In this document: positions 7,722 to 16,619 of the stretch, piece by piece | How positions within the stretch are numbered: the first letter of the stretch is position 1 | Layout: each line of letters begins with the position of its first letter | DNA from: Thermoleophilia bacterium | GTDB lineage: Bacteria; Actinomycetota; Thermoleophilia; Gaiellales; JAICJC01 | Direction: 5' to 3' | Assembly: GCA_025934255.1 (NCBI GenBank) | Contig: JAICYJ010000018.1 | Span: forward strand, 1-50,768 | DNA: 50,768 nt | The notes under the pieces: model-generated | Database searches by the model: none | Told to the model about the DNA's origin: nothing | Seen by the model: only the letters and a program-made list of their open reading frames with translations | Made by a program: the position numbers and the translations under genes

Positions 7722-9214
7722 CAGGACGCCTCGCGGCGGGCCGGCTGCACCGGGCCGTGCCGGATGCTGACGGTGTCGCCCAGCTCGCGCGCGCGCCGCT
7801 CCACGAACTCGACCAGCTCCGCCTCGACGGCGTCGTCCAGCGGCGGCTGCTGGTAGCTCTCCACCAGTGCCCGCCAGCGGTCCTCGGAGCGGCTGGCGTA
7901 GTCGCGCGACCCGTTCTTGCGCCAGCGGTCGATGTTGTCGGTTGACCCGATCGTGGGCCGCCAGAAGCAGTCGCGGAAGTGCGCGAGCGTGTGCTCGGTG
8001 CCGAAGAAGTGCCCGCCCTGGCCGACCTCGACGTGCGCGTCGTAGGCGAGGCTGGCCTCGTCGATCGCGGCCGGCGCGAACTGCTGCTGCAGCAGCTCGA
8101 TCAGCTCGACGTCGGCGACGAACTTCTCGAAGCAGGTGACCAGGCCCCCCTCCAGCCACCCGGCCGACTGCCAGCACACGTTCGCGCCTGACAGGAAGGC
8201 GGCGCTGAGCGTGTTGAAGGCCTCGTAGCCGGCCTGGAAGTCGACGGTCTGGCTGGCCGTCAGCGTCCCGCCGCCCGATCTCCAGGGCAGGCCGAACCGG
8301 CGCGCCAGCTGGCCGGATGCATACAGGCCGAACGCCGACTCGGGCCCGCCGAACGACGGCGCGCCCGATTTCATGTCGGTCGCCGACAGGAACGAGCCCA
8401 TCACACATGGTGCGCCCGGGCGCACCAGCTGCACCAGCGCCAGCCCGGCCAGCACCTCGGCCGTCTGCTGGACAAGCGCGGCCGGAACGGTGACCGGCGC
8501 CATCGCCCCCATCAGCAGAAACGGCGTCACGATCACCGGCTGGCCGGCGTCCGCGTAGGCGAACAGGCCCTCCAGCATGCGCACGTCGTAGTGCAGCGGC
8601 GAGTTGACGTTGATGTTGCAGAACACGGCCGGCCGTTCCAGCAGCGCCTCGGCGCCGCCCATCACGATCCCGGCCATCGCCAGGCAGTCCTCGGCCGAGC
8701 GCTGCGGCGACGGCTCGCCGGACCAGACCCGATCGGTCAGCCGGATCGCCTCCAGCGCCCGCACCAGGTGACGCACGTCCAGCGGCACGTCGTTGGGCTC
8801 GACGATGCTGCGGCCGGGCGTGTCCAGCACGTCGGTCATCTGGGTCATCATCAGGAACCGCTCGAGGTCGGCCATGGTGCCGTCGCGGCGCTCGCCGCCG
8901 GCCCGCACGAACGGCGGCCCGTTGGTGGCCGCGAAGATCATCTGGTCGCCGCCCACCTCGAGGTTGCGGGCAGGGCTGCGCGCGTGCAGATGGAAGCTCG
9001 CCGGGGCCAGCGCCACCTGCGCACGCAGAAAGTCCGGGTCGAAGTGCACGACCTCGCCGTCCACCGTCTGGCCGGCCGCCTGGAACAGCTCCAGCGCGCG
9101 AGGGTGGTCGAACCGCACGCCCACCTCGGCGGCCAGCCGCTCCCAGCCGGCGTCGAGCGTGGCCAGGTCGTCGTCGCTCAGCACGTCCAGGCGCGGCATC
9201 GAGTTCAGGAACAT
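7721..9214 (-). CDS. MttB-family (trimethylamine methyltransferase-like) corrinoid methyltransferase, non-pyrrolysine
   Basis: A 497-aa protein of the MttB superfamily, whose members move a methyl group from a quaternary or tertiary amine to a corrinoid protein. Family features include the N-terminal helix LDAGWERLAAEVGVRF, the FAATNGPPFV segment, NINVNSPLHYD, and the long TIM-barrel middle. The C-terminus carries the typical DAHVEVGQGGHFFGTEHTL and FWRPTIG segments. There is no in-frame amber codon, so this is the non-pyrrolysine type (MtgB/MtxB-like), which acts on substrates such as glycine betaine in characterised cases. No corrinoid protein or MtgA-type partner gene is in the window. The ATG at 9214 is used; a second Met lies five codons in. 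Confidence 0.85.
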   Translation of the reverse strand: MFLNSMPRLDVLSDDDLATLDAGWERLAAEVGVRFDHPRALELFQAAGQTVDGEVVHFDPDFLRAQVALAPASFHLHARSPARNLEVGGDQMIFAATNGPPFVRAGGERRDGTMADLERFLMMTQMTDVLDTPGRSIVEPNDVPLDVRHLVRALEAIRLTDRVWSGEPSPQRSAEDCLAMAGIVMGGAEALLERPAVFCNINVNSPLHYDVRMLEGLFAYADAGQPVIVTPFLLMGAMAPVTVPAALVQQTAEVLAGLALVQLVRPGAPCVMGSFLSATDMKSGAPSFGGPESAFGLYASGQLARRFGLPWRSGGGTLTASQTVDFQAGYEAFNTLSAAFLSGANVCWQSAGWLEGGLVTCFEKFVADVELIELLQQQFAPAAIDEASLAYDAHVEVGQGGHFFGTEHTLAHFRDCFWRPTIGSTDNIDRWRKNGSRDYASRSEDRWRALVESYQQPPLDDAVEAELVEFVERRARELGDTVSIRHGPVQPARREAS

Positions 9215-9363
9215 GGGACCGATCTCGGTGCCGCGGGGTGCATCGCGTTCAACTCTACCCGCGCCAGGCGGCGCTCATGTACGGCTGCCTCCCGTCCGAT
9301 ACCTCTCAGGCGGCGTCAGCGCCGGCGTCGCCAATTGATCGTTTACGAAGGAGCCCAGAACCC

Positions 9364-10032
9364 ATGGCATCTCCCGATTCACCCACCTGCCCCACCTGTC
9401 AGGCCGTGCTCGCGCTCGGCGCAAACGGCTACGACACGTTCTGGTCGTGCCCGAACGGCCACGGCGCCGCCTGCACGATGACGGCCGCCTACGGCCACGT
9501 GCAGGATGACGAGATCAAGGCGATCTGGCAGGGCTCGAAGGATGCCGCCGCGGGCGAGCGTTCGTGCCCGATGTGCGGGGCGGCCATGGTCGATGTCAGC
9601 GTCACGGTGGACGCCGACGAGGCCGAGGCCAGCCAGCCCGGTGACGGCGCCGGCGCAGTCACCGCCGGCATCGCCGTCTGCCGGGAGGACGAGCTGTTCT
9701 GGCTGGAGGCGACCGTGATCGGCCAGCTGCCCAAGGACATCCCCAACCCCGAGCCGCCGCCAATCGACGAGCACGCGCTGGAGGCGGTGCGCGCCACCTT
9801 CGTTGCCGGCCTCGAGGCCAGCGAGGAGCACACCGGGGTGCTGTCGCGGATGGCATCGGCCGTGACCGGACGGCGCGCGCCGCTGCCGACCGATCCGATC
9901 CCGGCGTCCGCCCTGCCGCCGCTGCCGCCGACCGCCGTGCCGGCGCCTGCGCCGGAGACCCCGCCCGCAGCGCCTGCCGCACCCGCGGCGGCCGAGCCGG
10001 AGACCGACGAGCCGAGTGATCGGGTGGCTTGA
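9364..10032 (+). CDS. zinc-ribbon domain protein
   Basis: A 222-aa soluble protein with two cysteine clusters. CPTCQ at residues 9-13 pairs with a downstream CPNGHG, and CPMCGAAM near residue 75 pairs with a Cys in IAVCREDELFWLE, which together suggest one or two zinc ribbons. The last 70 residues are rich in Pro and Ala and are probably disordered. An AAGGAG site lies about 9 bases before the ATG at 9364. No catalytic motif was recognised. The downstream membrane-protein gene overlaps its end by 17 bases, so the two are probably co-transcribed. Function is unknown. Confidence 0.7.
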   Translation: MASPDSPTCPTCQAVLALGANGYDTFWSCPNGHGAACTMTAAYGHVQDDEIKAIWQGSKDAAAGERSCPMCGAAMVDVSVTVDADEAEASQPGDGAGAVTAGIAVCREDELFWLEATVIGQLPKDIPNPEPPPIDEHALEAVRATFVAGLEASEEHTGVLSRMASAVTGRRAPLPTDPIPASALPPLPPTAVPAPAPETPPAAPAAPAAAEPETDEPSDRVA

Positions 10033-10387
10033 ACACTGGTGGGCGGGTGATCCCGGCACCGCCTTCTCGGATTTCGCAGGGCTGGCCGGCCTGCTGCTCA
10101 CGATGCTCGCGCTGCTGTGGGCGTGGTGGCACACTCGCTGCCGGGTGATCTGGTGCTATCGGCCGGGACGGCATCCGGTCAGGGGCACGACCTGGAAGGT
10201 CTGCCCGAACCACCACACGCTGGACCACCACACGGCCCTGCACCGCAAGCACGACGCGAAGCACCCCGACCGGCTGGGCCACGGCGAGTCCTGGACGACC
10301 GCTCCCGATCCCGACGAGGCGCCGTCGGTCAGTCCGGCAGCAGCGGCGGTGGCGATCGCTGATCGCGGCCCAGCGACGCAGCCCTGA
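10016..10387 (+). CDS. hypothetical single-span membrane protein
   Basis: A 123-aa predicted protein with one transmembrane helix (AGLAGLLLTMLALLWAWWH, about residues 21-39). A basic His-rich region follows (VCPNHHTLDHHTALHRKHD) and then a Pro/Ala tail. It starts at GTG inside the end of the zinc-ribbon gene, in another frame, a 17-base overlap typical of coupling. Its 3' end overlaps the convergent DNA polymerase IV gene by 59 bases, which is unusually long. That raises doubt about either its true stop or its reality, but the strong membrane segment and coupling favour a real gene. No family recognised. Confidence 0.5.
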   Translation: MIGWLEHWWAGDPGTAFSDFAGLAGLLLTMLALLWAWWHTRCRVIWCYRPGRHPVRGTTWKVCPNHHTLDHHTALHRKHDAKHPDRLGHGESWTTAPDPDEAPSVSPAAAAVAIADRGPATQP

Positions 10388-11525
10388 TCACGGCCGCCGA
10401 CCCGTAGCGGTCGCGCACCTGATCGAGCGCGGCGTCGAGCTGATCCCGGCTGCGGCGGTTGAACGGCAGCTCCAGCTGCAGCGCTGAGCCGTCCTCCAGG
10501 TTGGTGACGGCGATGCCCACCAGCGTCAGGCCGCGGCGCTCGATCATGGGCCGGGCGGTCGCCAGCAGCGCGCGTGCGGTCAGCAGGATCGCCTGCGTCT
10601 GGGCGGTCGGATAGGGCATCGTGTGCGACCGCGTGACGCGGGCGAAGTCGTCGAAGCGCAGCCGCAGCACCACCGTCCGCCCGGCCCGTCCGGCCGCGCG
10701 CATGCGGCGGGTGACCCGCTCCACCAGCGCCGCCAGGCTGACCTCGATCTGGTGCCACGACTTCGGCCGTCGTCCCATGGCGTGCTGGGCGCCGATCGAG
10801 CGGCGCCGGCTCCGCGGCCGCACCCGCCGCGGGTCGCGGTTGTGGGCGAGCGCGTGCAGCTGGCGGCCCACGCCTCGCCCCAGCATCGAGACGAGGTCGG
10901 CCTCCGGCAGCTCCGCCACCTGCCGCACGGTTGCGACGCCGAGCAGATGCAGCTTGGCCGACGTGGCCGGGCCGACACCCCACAGCCGCTCGATCGGCAG
11001 GGGATGCAGGAAGGCCAGCTCCGCCTCGGGCGGCACCACCAGCAGCCCGTCCGGCTTGGCCACTCCGCTCGCCACCTTGGCCAGGAACTTGGTGCGCGCC
11101 ACGCCGACCGTGATCGGCAGCCCCACCCGCTCCAGCACCTCGCGCTTCAGCCGAACGGCGATCTCGGCCGGCGTCCCGGTGATGTGCTCGAGCCCGCGCA
11201 CGTCCAGGAAGGCCTCGTCGATGGACAGGCCCTCGACCACCGGCGCCATGTCCCCGAACACGCCGTAGACGGCCTTGCTCGCCTCCGAGTAGGCCGACAT
11301 GCGCGGCGGCACCACGATCGCATCCGGGCACAGCATCCGCGCCCGGCCGCCGCCCATGGCCGTACGGACGCCGCGCGCCTTCGCCTCGTAGCTGGCGGCC
11401 AGCACCACGCCTCCGCCGACGATCACGGGTCGGCCCCTCAGCCGCGGATCGTCGCGCTGCTCGACCGACGCGAAGAAGGCATCGAGGTCGGCGTGGAGGA
11501 TGTTCGCCCCGTCCGGCACGAACAT
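10329..11525 (-). CDS. dinB: DNA polymerase IV (Y-family)
   Basis: A 398-aa Y-family translesion polymerase. The catalytic acidic residues are visible: D13 in HADLDAFFASVEQ, and D103-E104 in LSIDEAFLD. The helix-hairpin-helix region (LWGVGPATSAKLHLLGV) and the little-finger domain follow. Near the C-terminus QLELPF matches the beta-clamp binding type, so it likely works at the replication fork. It makes error-prone bypass synthesis past damaged bases. No LexA box was recognised upstream by eye. The ATG at 11525 sits 49 bases from the divergent C45 hydrolase gene. The end overlaps the convergent small membrane-protein gene by 59 bases. Confidence 0.92.
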   Translation of the reverse strand: MFVPDGANILHADLDAFFASVEQRDDPRLRGRPVIVGGGVVLAASYEAKARGVRTAMGGGRARMLCPDAIVVPPRMSAYSEASKAVYGVFGDMAPVVEGLSIDEAFLDVRGLEHITGTPAEIAVRLKREVLERVGLPITVGVARTKFLAKVASGVAKPDGLLVVPPEAELAFLHPLPIERLWGVGPATSAKLHLLGVATVRQVAELPEADLVSMLGRGVGRQLHALAHNRDPRRVRPRSRRRSIGAQHAMGRRPKSWHQIEVSLAALVERVTRRMRAAGRAGRTVVLRLRFDDFARVTRSHTMPYPTAQTQAILLTARALLATARPMIERRGLTLVGIAVTNLEDGSALQLELPFNRRSRDQLDAALDQVRDRYGSAAVIRAASLGRDQRSPPPLLPD

Positions 11526-11574
11526 ATGTTCGCACGGATGGCGCCCGGCGTCGACCGGCGTACACTGACCCGCG

Positions 11575-12735
11575 ATGCCGCACGAGACCGATCAGGTGCC
11601 GGGGTCGGAGGCGGGCGGCTGGAAGAGCTGGGTGCCCGAGTCCGTGCGGCACCTTCTGCCAAGCGCCTCGCCGGCGGACGACTGGACGCAGTACGTTCCC
11701 GCAGAGTGGCGCCGCTGGCTGAGCGACTCGCCGGCACCGCGCCCGCAGACCCGGACGCTGCGGTTCATCGGCATCGACGAGGAGCGGCCGGGCCGGCGCT
11801 GGAGCGCGCTCTACCGCGAGACGTGGGACGCCTACCGAGCCTGGTGGCTGGGAGCCGACGGCGGCCGGGAACGGCCAGGCCGTGCGGCCGCCGAGGCCGC
11901 GCTTCATCGCCACATGCCCGAGCTGGCCGAGGTCCACGCACAGCTGGTGGCGCTGGCGGGCGGCGACGACACGGCCGCAGCCATGCTGACCCTGTGGAAC
12001 CCGCCACCGTTCATCGTCGCCTGCTCCCAGGTGGTCGCCCCCGATCGCGACAGCGGCGAGCCGGTGCTGCTCCGCAACTACGACTACGACCCGCGCCTGT
12101 TCGAGGCGACGATCTACCGCTCGCGCTGGTCAGCTCGGCGCGTGCTCGGCACCGGGGACTGCCTGTGGGGCCTGGTGGACGGCCTGAACCACGACGGCCT
12201 GGCGGTGTCGCTGACGTTCGGCGGGCGCCGCGAGGTGGGCGAGGGCTTCGGCATCCCGCTCGTGATCCGCTACCTGCTGGAGGTGGCCGCTGACGTCGGG
12301 GAGGGGATCGAGGTGCTGCGGCGGCTGCCGCACCAGATCTCGTACAACGTCACGCTCTGCGACCGATCCGGGCGGGTCGCCACCGTGATGATCTCCCCCG
12401 ATCGCCCGGCACTGGTGACCGACCGGCGCGCCGTCACCAACCATCCCGAGGCGGTCGAGTGGCCTGAGCACTCGGCCTGGGTCGGCAGCGTCGAGCGGCT
12501 CGAGCTGCTCCAGGCGATGTCGACCGATGGCGCCGACGACGTGGCGATGACGGAGGCGCTGCTTCAGCCCCCGTTGCTGGCGCGGGAATGGGACGCCGGC
12601 TTCGCGACGCTGTTCACCGCCGCCTACCGGCCCGTGTCAGGCCGACTCGACTACCACTGGCCGCACCAGCGGCTGCCGCTCGCGCTCGACGCCGCCCTGC
12701 CGGAGCTGTTCCAGGTCGAGCTGGGCGGTCCCTGA
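11575..12735 (+). CDS. C45-family autoproteolytic acyltransferase/hydrolase (Ntn fold)
   Basis: A 386-aa member of the C45 peptidase family, related to acyl-CoA:6-aminopenicillanate acyltransferase. The likely nucleophile is C150 in FIVACSQVV, exposed by self-cleavage in characterised family members. It is followed by the usual ARN-type strand LLRNYDYDP, WGLVDGLNHDGLAVSLTFGG, and the late AVTNHPE motif. The first 65 residues, with several Trp and Pro, are less familiar and may be an added N-terminal region or an over-long start. Substrate is unknown, and penicillin biosynthesis is not implied. The gene is divergent from dinB and ends 4 bases before the convergent holin-X gene. Confidence 0.78.
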   Translation: MPHETDQVPGSEAGGWKSWVPESVRHLLPSASPADDWTQYVPAEWRRWLSDSPAPRPQTRTLRFIGIDEERPGRRWSALYRETWDAYRAWWLGADGGRERPGRAAAEAALHRHMPELAEVHAQLVALAGGDDTAAAMLTLWNPPPFIVACSQVVAPDRDSGEPVLLRNYDYDPRLFEATIYRSRWSARRVLGTGDCLWGLVDGLNHDGLAVSLTFGGRREVGEGFGIPLVIRYLLEVAADVGEGIEVLRRLPHQISYNVTLCDRSGRVATVMISPDRPALVTDRRAVTNHPEAVEWPEHSAWVGSVERLELLQAMSTDGADDVAMTEALLQPPLLAREWDAGFATLFTAAYRPVSGRLDYHWPHQRLPLALDAALPELFQVELGGP

Positions 12736-12739
12736 CCGG

Positions 12740-13432
12740 CTAGTCCTGCTCGGATGGCCCGCCCTTGAGCACCGTCGTCGCCACCCGGACGCCGTAGCGG
12801 CCCGGAATCAGCGCGAAGTCGATCACCTGTCCCACCACGCTGCCGCCGGGCGCGCTCTCGACCATGTCGTCGAGCAGCTCCTCGGACGCTTGCAGCACAT
12901 CCTCGCCGGTCTCGAGTATTCCGTCGGCCGAAGGCATCATGGCCGACAGCATCCGCGCCTGGGCCTCGTCGGCCAGTCCTCCGGCGAGCTGCTCCAGCGA
13001 CTCGCGCACCAGCTGCGCGGCGTCGTCGCGGGCCCGCTCGCGCTGCTCGATGGAGGGGCTGGGGCGGCTCAGCAGGTGTCGGAACCGGGACAGCGGCAGT
13101 GCGGCCACCGCGACGCCCACCACCAGCCACACGGCCGCGAGCAAGAGCGGCGCGCGCCAGCCCGAGAGCGATCCCGACAGCCCGCGCACGGCCGCCCAGT
13201 TCGCGAGCAGGAACGCGGTTCCGAGAGCGACGGCAGCGATCGCCGCGGCGGTGGCGTCACGGCCGGCACGGCGCACATCCGTCTCGCGCCGCGCCCCCGC
13301 CAGCTCCGCCTCGCGCAGCACCAGCACGCTCGAGTCGCGCCCGAACCGCTCGACCAGCTCCATCAGCGACTGCTGATCGTCGCCCTCCTCGGCGGCCCGG
13401 ATCTCGTCCGCCTCCACCGGCTCATCCGTCAT
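12740..13432 (-). CDS. actinobacterial holin-X-like membrane protein
   Basis: A 230-aa protein with an acidic N-terminus and two close transmembrane helices in the middle (AAAIAAVALGTAFLLANWAAV and LLLAAVWLVVGVAVAALPL). A long charged helical C-terminal half contains SIEQRERARDDAAQLVRESLEQL. This is the pattern of the Phage_holin_3_6 / holin-X superfamily, common as a chromosomal gene in actinobacteria. No phage genes are nearby, so lysis is unlikely, and envelope association is the safer reading. The ATG at 13432 is preceded by AAAGGGG; the much longer frame upstream is antisense to the next gene. A candidate promoter lies at 13479-13507. Confidence 0.65.
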   Translation of the reverse strand: MTDEPVEADEIRAAEEGDDQQSLMELVERFGRDSSVLVLREAELAGARRETDVRRAGRDATAAAIAAVALGTAFLLANWAAVRGLSGSLSGWRAPLLLAAVWLVVGVAVAALPLSRFRHLLSRPSPSIEQRERARDDAAQLVRESLEQLAGGLADEAQARMLSAMMPSADGILETGEDVLQASEELLDDMVESAPGGSVVGQVIDFALIPGRYGVRVATTVLKGGPSEQD

Positions 13433-13478
13433 GGTCACCCCTTTGTCGATCGTGCCGCCGGACACAAGCTGCCCGATG

Positions 13479-13507
13479 AGTCTACCGGCCGGTTTCGAAC
13501 CTCGTAA
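13479..13507 (-). promoter_or_regulatory. candidate promoter with an inverted repeat over the -35
   Basis: Read on the minus strand, TTACGA (13507-13502) and TAGACT (13484-13479) are spaced by 17 bases, a reasonable sigma-70-type match 47 bases upstream of the holin-X start. A 7-bp inverted repeat, GGTTTCG (13491-13497) with CGAAACC (13514-13520), brackets the -35 hexamer and could be an operator. The -35 match is weak (3 of 6), so this is tentative. Confidence 0.3.
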
Positions 13508-13600
13508 GGATCCCGAAACCTCCGTGACAGATCGCCTGCCTACGGTCACGGCATGCGGCGCGTCCATGCGTGGCAGACATCGAATCGCAGGAGGTAGGTC

Positions 13601-14713
13601 ATGCACAAACGGAGGATTCTGGCGCTGGCGTTCGCGCTGGCTGCGGTGTCCGCAGTGGCGGGGACGGCGCGGGCCCAGGCGGCTCAGACGCACACAGCCT
13701 TCACCCTGTCCAACGCGGCCTCCGGCAACCGGGTGATCGTGTTCGACAGAGGTTCGGGCGGTCGCCTGCACCGGGTCGGGTCGGTCGACACCGGCGGGCA
13801 CGGCACCGGAGTGAACCTCTCCTCCGAGGGAGCGCTCGCGCTCAGCCCGGACGGCGGCCGCCTGTATGCCGTCAACGCCGGTAGCAACACGCTGTCGGTG
13901 CTGGGCGTGTCCGGAGATCATGTCTGGCGCGAGCAGGTGATCGGGAGCGGAGGCAGCCAGCCGATCAGCGTGACCGCCAGCTGGAACCGGGTCTACGTGC
14001 TGAACGCCGGCGACGGCTCGGTCACCGGCTTCCGGGTCACGTCGCACGGTCTGGCGCGGATCGCCCACGGGCATCGCGCGCTGGCCGCATCCGGCTCCGG
14101 CCCGGCGCAGGTGGCGCTCACCCCGTCCGGGTCGGCGCTGGTCGTGACCAACAAGACCACGAACACGATCGACACCCTGCGGGTGCGTGCCGACGGCTCG
14201 CTGGCCCATGCCGTGGCCCACGCGTCGGTTGGCGCGACGCCGTTCGGCTTCGCCTTCACCAGCCGTGGGGTGCTGGTGGTATCCGACGCGGGTGAGGCGC
14301 CGAGCAGCGCCGCCACCGCCTACCGGGTGGGGCTGTTCGGCGGCCTGCACCTGCGGTCGGGCCCCCTTCAGACCAACCAGCTGGCGGCGTGCTGGGTGGC
14401 AACCGCGCCGAATGGCCGCCTCGCCTTCGTGTCGGACGCTCATAGCGGCACCATCTCCGCCATGCGCGTGTCCGCCCACGGGCAGCTGTCGCTGGTCGAC
14501 CCGAGCGGCATCAGCGGCTCCGGCGGCAGCGGCAGCACGACGCTGGACTCGTCGGTCACCGGGGACGGCCGGTACCTGTCGGTGCTCGTGTTCAACGCGA
14601 AGCCCGGCGTCAACTCGATCGTGACATTCCGGATCGGCTCCGGCGGCGCGCTGACCTGGCTGAACGCAGCCGGATCGGTGCCGGGATCCACCACCGGTCT
14701 GGTCACCGGCTGA
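13601..14713 (+). CDS. secreted lactonase-like (YVTN) seven-bladed beta-propeller
   Basis: A 370-aa protein with a clean signal peptide (MHKRRILALAFALAAVSAVAG, probably cleaved after ARAQA). Propeller blades of the lactonase/YVTN type follow. Repeated motifs are LSPDGGRLYAVNAGSNTLSV, VYVLNAGDGSVTGFRV, LVVTNKTTNTIDTLRV, AFVSDAHSGTISAMRV and YLSVLVFNAKPGVNSI. The fold is shared with 6-phosphogluconolactonases, but secretion argues against that cytosolic role and no catalytic residues can be assigned. A strong AGGAGG site lies 7 bases before the ATG at 13601. A perfect-looking hairpin 7 bases after the stop probably ends the transcript. Confidence 0.8.
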   Translation: MHKRRILALAFALAAVSAVAGTARAQAAQTHTAFTLSNAASGNRVIVFDRGSGGRLHRVGSVDTGGHGTGVNLSSEGALALSPDGGRLYAVNAGSNTLSVLGVSGDHVWREQVIGSGGSQPISVTASWNRVYVLNAGDGSVTGFRVTSHGLARIAHGHRALAASGSGPAQVALTPSGSALVVTNKTTNTIDTLRVRADGSLAHAVAHASVGATPFGFAFTSRGVLVVSDAGEAPSSAATAYRVGLFGGLHLRSGPLQTNQLAACWVATAPNGRLAFVSDAHSGTISAMRVSAHGQLSLVDPSGISGSGGSGSTTLDSSVTGDGRYLSVLVFNAKPGVNSIVTFRIGSGGALTWLNAAGSVPGSTTGLVTG

Positions 14714-14720
14714 TCGCATC

Positions 14721-14761
14721 ACCCGGTGCGGGGGCGTCCATGGGCCGCCCTCGCACCGGGT
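14721..14761 (+). terminator. GC-rich terminator-type hairpin
   Basis: A 16-bp stem (14721-14736 with 14746-14761, one G-T wobble) with a 9-base loop starts 7 bases after the lactonase-like stop. No T-tract follows, as is common in high-GC actinobacteria, so efficiency is uncertain. Confidence 0.55.
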
Positions 14762-14826
14762 ACGCGACCTTACGAGAAGCTGAATTCGTGCTGGAGAATG
14801 CCCCAGCCGTTGGTACCCTGGCGGTG

Positions 14827-15510
14827 ATGCCCGCCGCCCCCGCTCCCCACGTGCTCGTGGTCGACGACGAGCCGATCGTGCGCGACGTGCTGACCCGCTA
14901 CCTGACCCGCGCCGGCTACCAGGTCAGCGACGCCGGCGACGGCCGGCAGGCGCTGGAGGCGATCAGCGCCGGTCATCCCGACGTGGTGCTGCTCGACCTG
15001 ATGCTGCCCAGGGTCAACGGCCTCGACGTGCTTCGCACCGTTCGCCGCGACAGCGATGTGCCTGTGATCGTGCTCTCGGCCCGCTCCAGCGAGCGGGAGC
15101 GGATCGACGGCCTGCGGCAGGGCGCCGACGACTACGTCGTGAAGCCGTACTCCCCAGGGGAGGTGGTGGCGCGGGTGGAGGCGGTGCTGCGCCGCGCCGG
15201 TGCGACCGGGACGGCGCTTACGTGCGGCGCCGCGACCATCGACCCCGTCGCGCGCGAGGTGAGGCGCGACGGCCAGGTGGTGCACACCACCCGCAAGGAG
15301 TTCGAGCTGCTGCATCTGCTGGTCCGTCATCCCGGCCGGGTGTTCAGTCGCCGGCAGCTGCTCGAGCGGGTCTGGGAGGACTCGTGGGCCGGCGCCACCG
15401 ACACGGTCACCGTCCACATCCGGCGGCTCCGAGCCAAGGTTGAGGCGGAGCCGTCTGCGCCTCGCCACCTGGTCACGGTGCACGGCGTCGGCTACCGGTT
15501 CGATCCGTGA
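14827..15510 (+). CDS. OmpR/PhoB-family response regulator
   Basis: A 227-aa DNA-binding response regulator. The receiver domain (about 7-118) has the acidic pair D13-D14, the phospho-acceptor D57 in VVLLDLMLP, and K106 in DDYVVKPYSPGE. The winged-helix domain (about 130-227) has RKEFELLHLLVRHPGRVFSR, the recognition helix in DTVTVHIRRLRAKVE, and the closing VHGVGYRF. It is phosphorylated by the histidine kinase whose GTG start overlaps its TGA stop by 4 bases. The start ATG at 14827 lies just before the conserved HVLVVDDE strand; a longer frame upstream runs into the hairpin. Target genes are unknown. Confidence 0.92.
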   Translation: MPAAPAPHVLVVDDEPIVRDVLTRYLTRAGYQVSDAGDGRQALEAISAGHPDVVLLDLMLPRVNGLDVLRTVRRDSDVPVIVLSARSSERERIDGLRQGADDYVVKPYSPGEVVARVEAVLRRAGATGTALTCGAATIDPVAREVRRDGQVVHTTRKEFELLHLLVRHPGRVFSRRQLLERVWEDSWAGATDTVTVHIRRLRAKVEAEPSAPRHLVTVHGVGYRFDP

Positions 15511-16619
15511 GCGAGTCCCTGCGGCTGCTGGCGCTGCTGGCCCCGGTCACGGTCGCGACCGTGCTCTCCTCGGTGGCGGCCCGCACGCTCGTGCGCCGGG
15601 CGCCCCTCTCGTACACGCTGGTGGCGATCGCCGTCGTGGCCAGCTCGGTGACGGTGGTCGACATGGTGCTGCTGAACCACTTCATGCTGCTGAATCCCGA
15701 CCATTGGGCGGAGATCACGCTCGTCGCCCTCTACTCGCTGACGGCGGCGGTGGCCGCGGCGCTGATCGTGGGGCGCACGACCGACGACGCCATCCGCCGG
15801 CTTGCGGCGACCGCCCAGTCGCTGGGCAACAACGACCTCGAGGTCCGCACCGGCTCCCTGAACGCGAGCCCCGAGCTGCAGCTGCTGGGGGCGACGCTGG
15901 ACCGGGCGGCGGAACGGCTCGAGTTCGTGATCGAGACCGAGCGCCGGATCGAGGGACAGCGCCGCGACCTGATGACGTCGATCTCCCACGACCTGCGCAC
16001 GCCGCTGGCGAGCATCCGGGCCACCGTCGAGGCCATCAACGACGGCGTGGTGGGTGACCCGAGGACCGTCCGCCGCTACGCCGCCGAGATGCTGAGGTCG
16101 ATATCGGCGCTGGTTGATCTGGTCGACGACCTCTACGAGCTGTCGCAGCTCGACGCCCGGTCGGTCGCAGCGGACTCGAGGCGGCTGCCGTTCGGCGAGG
16201 CGATCCATCGCGCGGCCGATCTCTGCGCGCACGATGCGACGCTGCGCGACGTCCACGTGGAGGTGGCCGTGAAGGACGCGGGCAACGCGACCTGTTCGCC
16301 CAAGCTGGTACGCGTCGTGCAATCGCTGATCGACAACGCGGTCAGGTACACGCCTCGTGGCGGGCGGGTGCGGGTGTATGCGGGCGCCGATCCTGCCAGC
16401 CTGCGCGTCTCGGTCGAGGACACCGGCCGCGGCATCGACCCGGCTCAGCTGCACCGTGTGTTCGAGCCGTTCTGGCGCGCGGACGAGGCCCGGTCGACGC
16501 GGGGCTCCGGCCTGGGACTGGCGCTCGCGCAGCGGATCGTGGAGGCGCTGGGCGGCCGGATCGAGGCGACAAGCACGCCGGAGGTGGGCTCGCGGTTCGT
16601 CGTCGTGCTGCCGTCCTGA
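15507..16619 (+). CDS. sensor histidine kinase
   Basis: A 370-aa membrane histidine kinase. Two or three transmembrane helices lie in residues 1-90 with almost no extracytoplasmic domain, so it may sense within the membrane or through a partner. A HAMP-like linker follows, then the H-box SISHDLRTPLASI with H161, the N-box SLIDNAVRYTPRGG, the G1 box DTGRGI, an F-box-like FEPFWRADEA, and the G2 box GSGLGLALA. It presumably autophosphorylates H161 and passes the phosphate to D57 of the coupled response regulator (GTGA overlap). The signal is unknown. Confidence 0.92.
   Translation: MSESLRLLALLAPVTVATVLSSVAARTLVRRAPLSYTLVAIAVVASSVTVVDMVLLNHFMLLNPDHWAEITLVALYSLTAAVAAALIVGRTTDDAIRRLAATAQSLGNNDLEVRTGSLNASPELQLLGATLDRAAERLEFVIETERRIEGQRRDLMTSISHDLRTPLASIRATVEAINDGVVGDPRTVRRYAAEMLRSISALVDLVDDLYELSQLDARSVAADSRRLPFGEAIHRAADLCAHDATLRDVHVEVAVKDAGNATCSPKLVRVVQSLIDNAVRYTPRGGRVRVYAGADPASLRVSVEDTGRGIDPAQLHRVFEPFWRADEARSTRGSGLGLALAQRIVEALGGRIEATSTPEVGSRFVVVLPS

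Noticed and set aside
13433..14722. N-terminal extension of the holin-X frame
   Set aside because: It is antisense to the secreted lactonase-like gene; the real start at 13432 has its own ribosome site.
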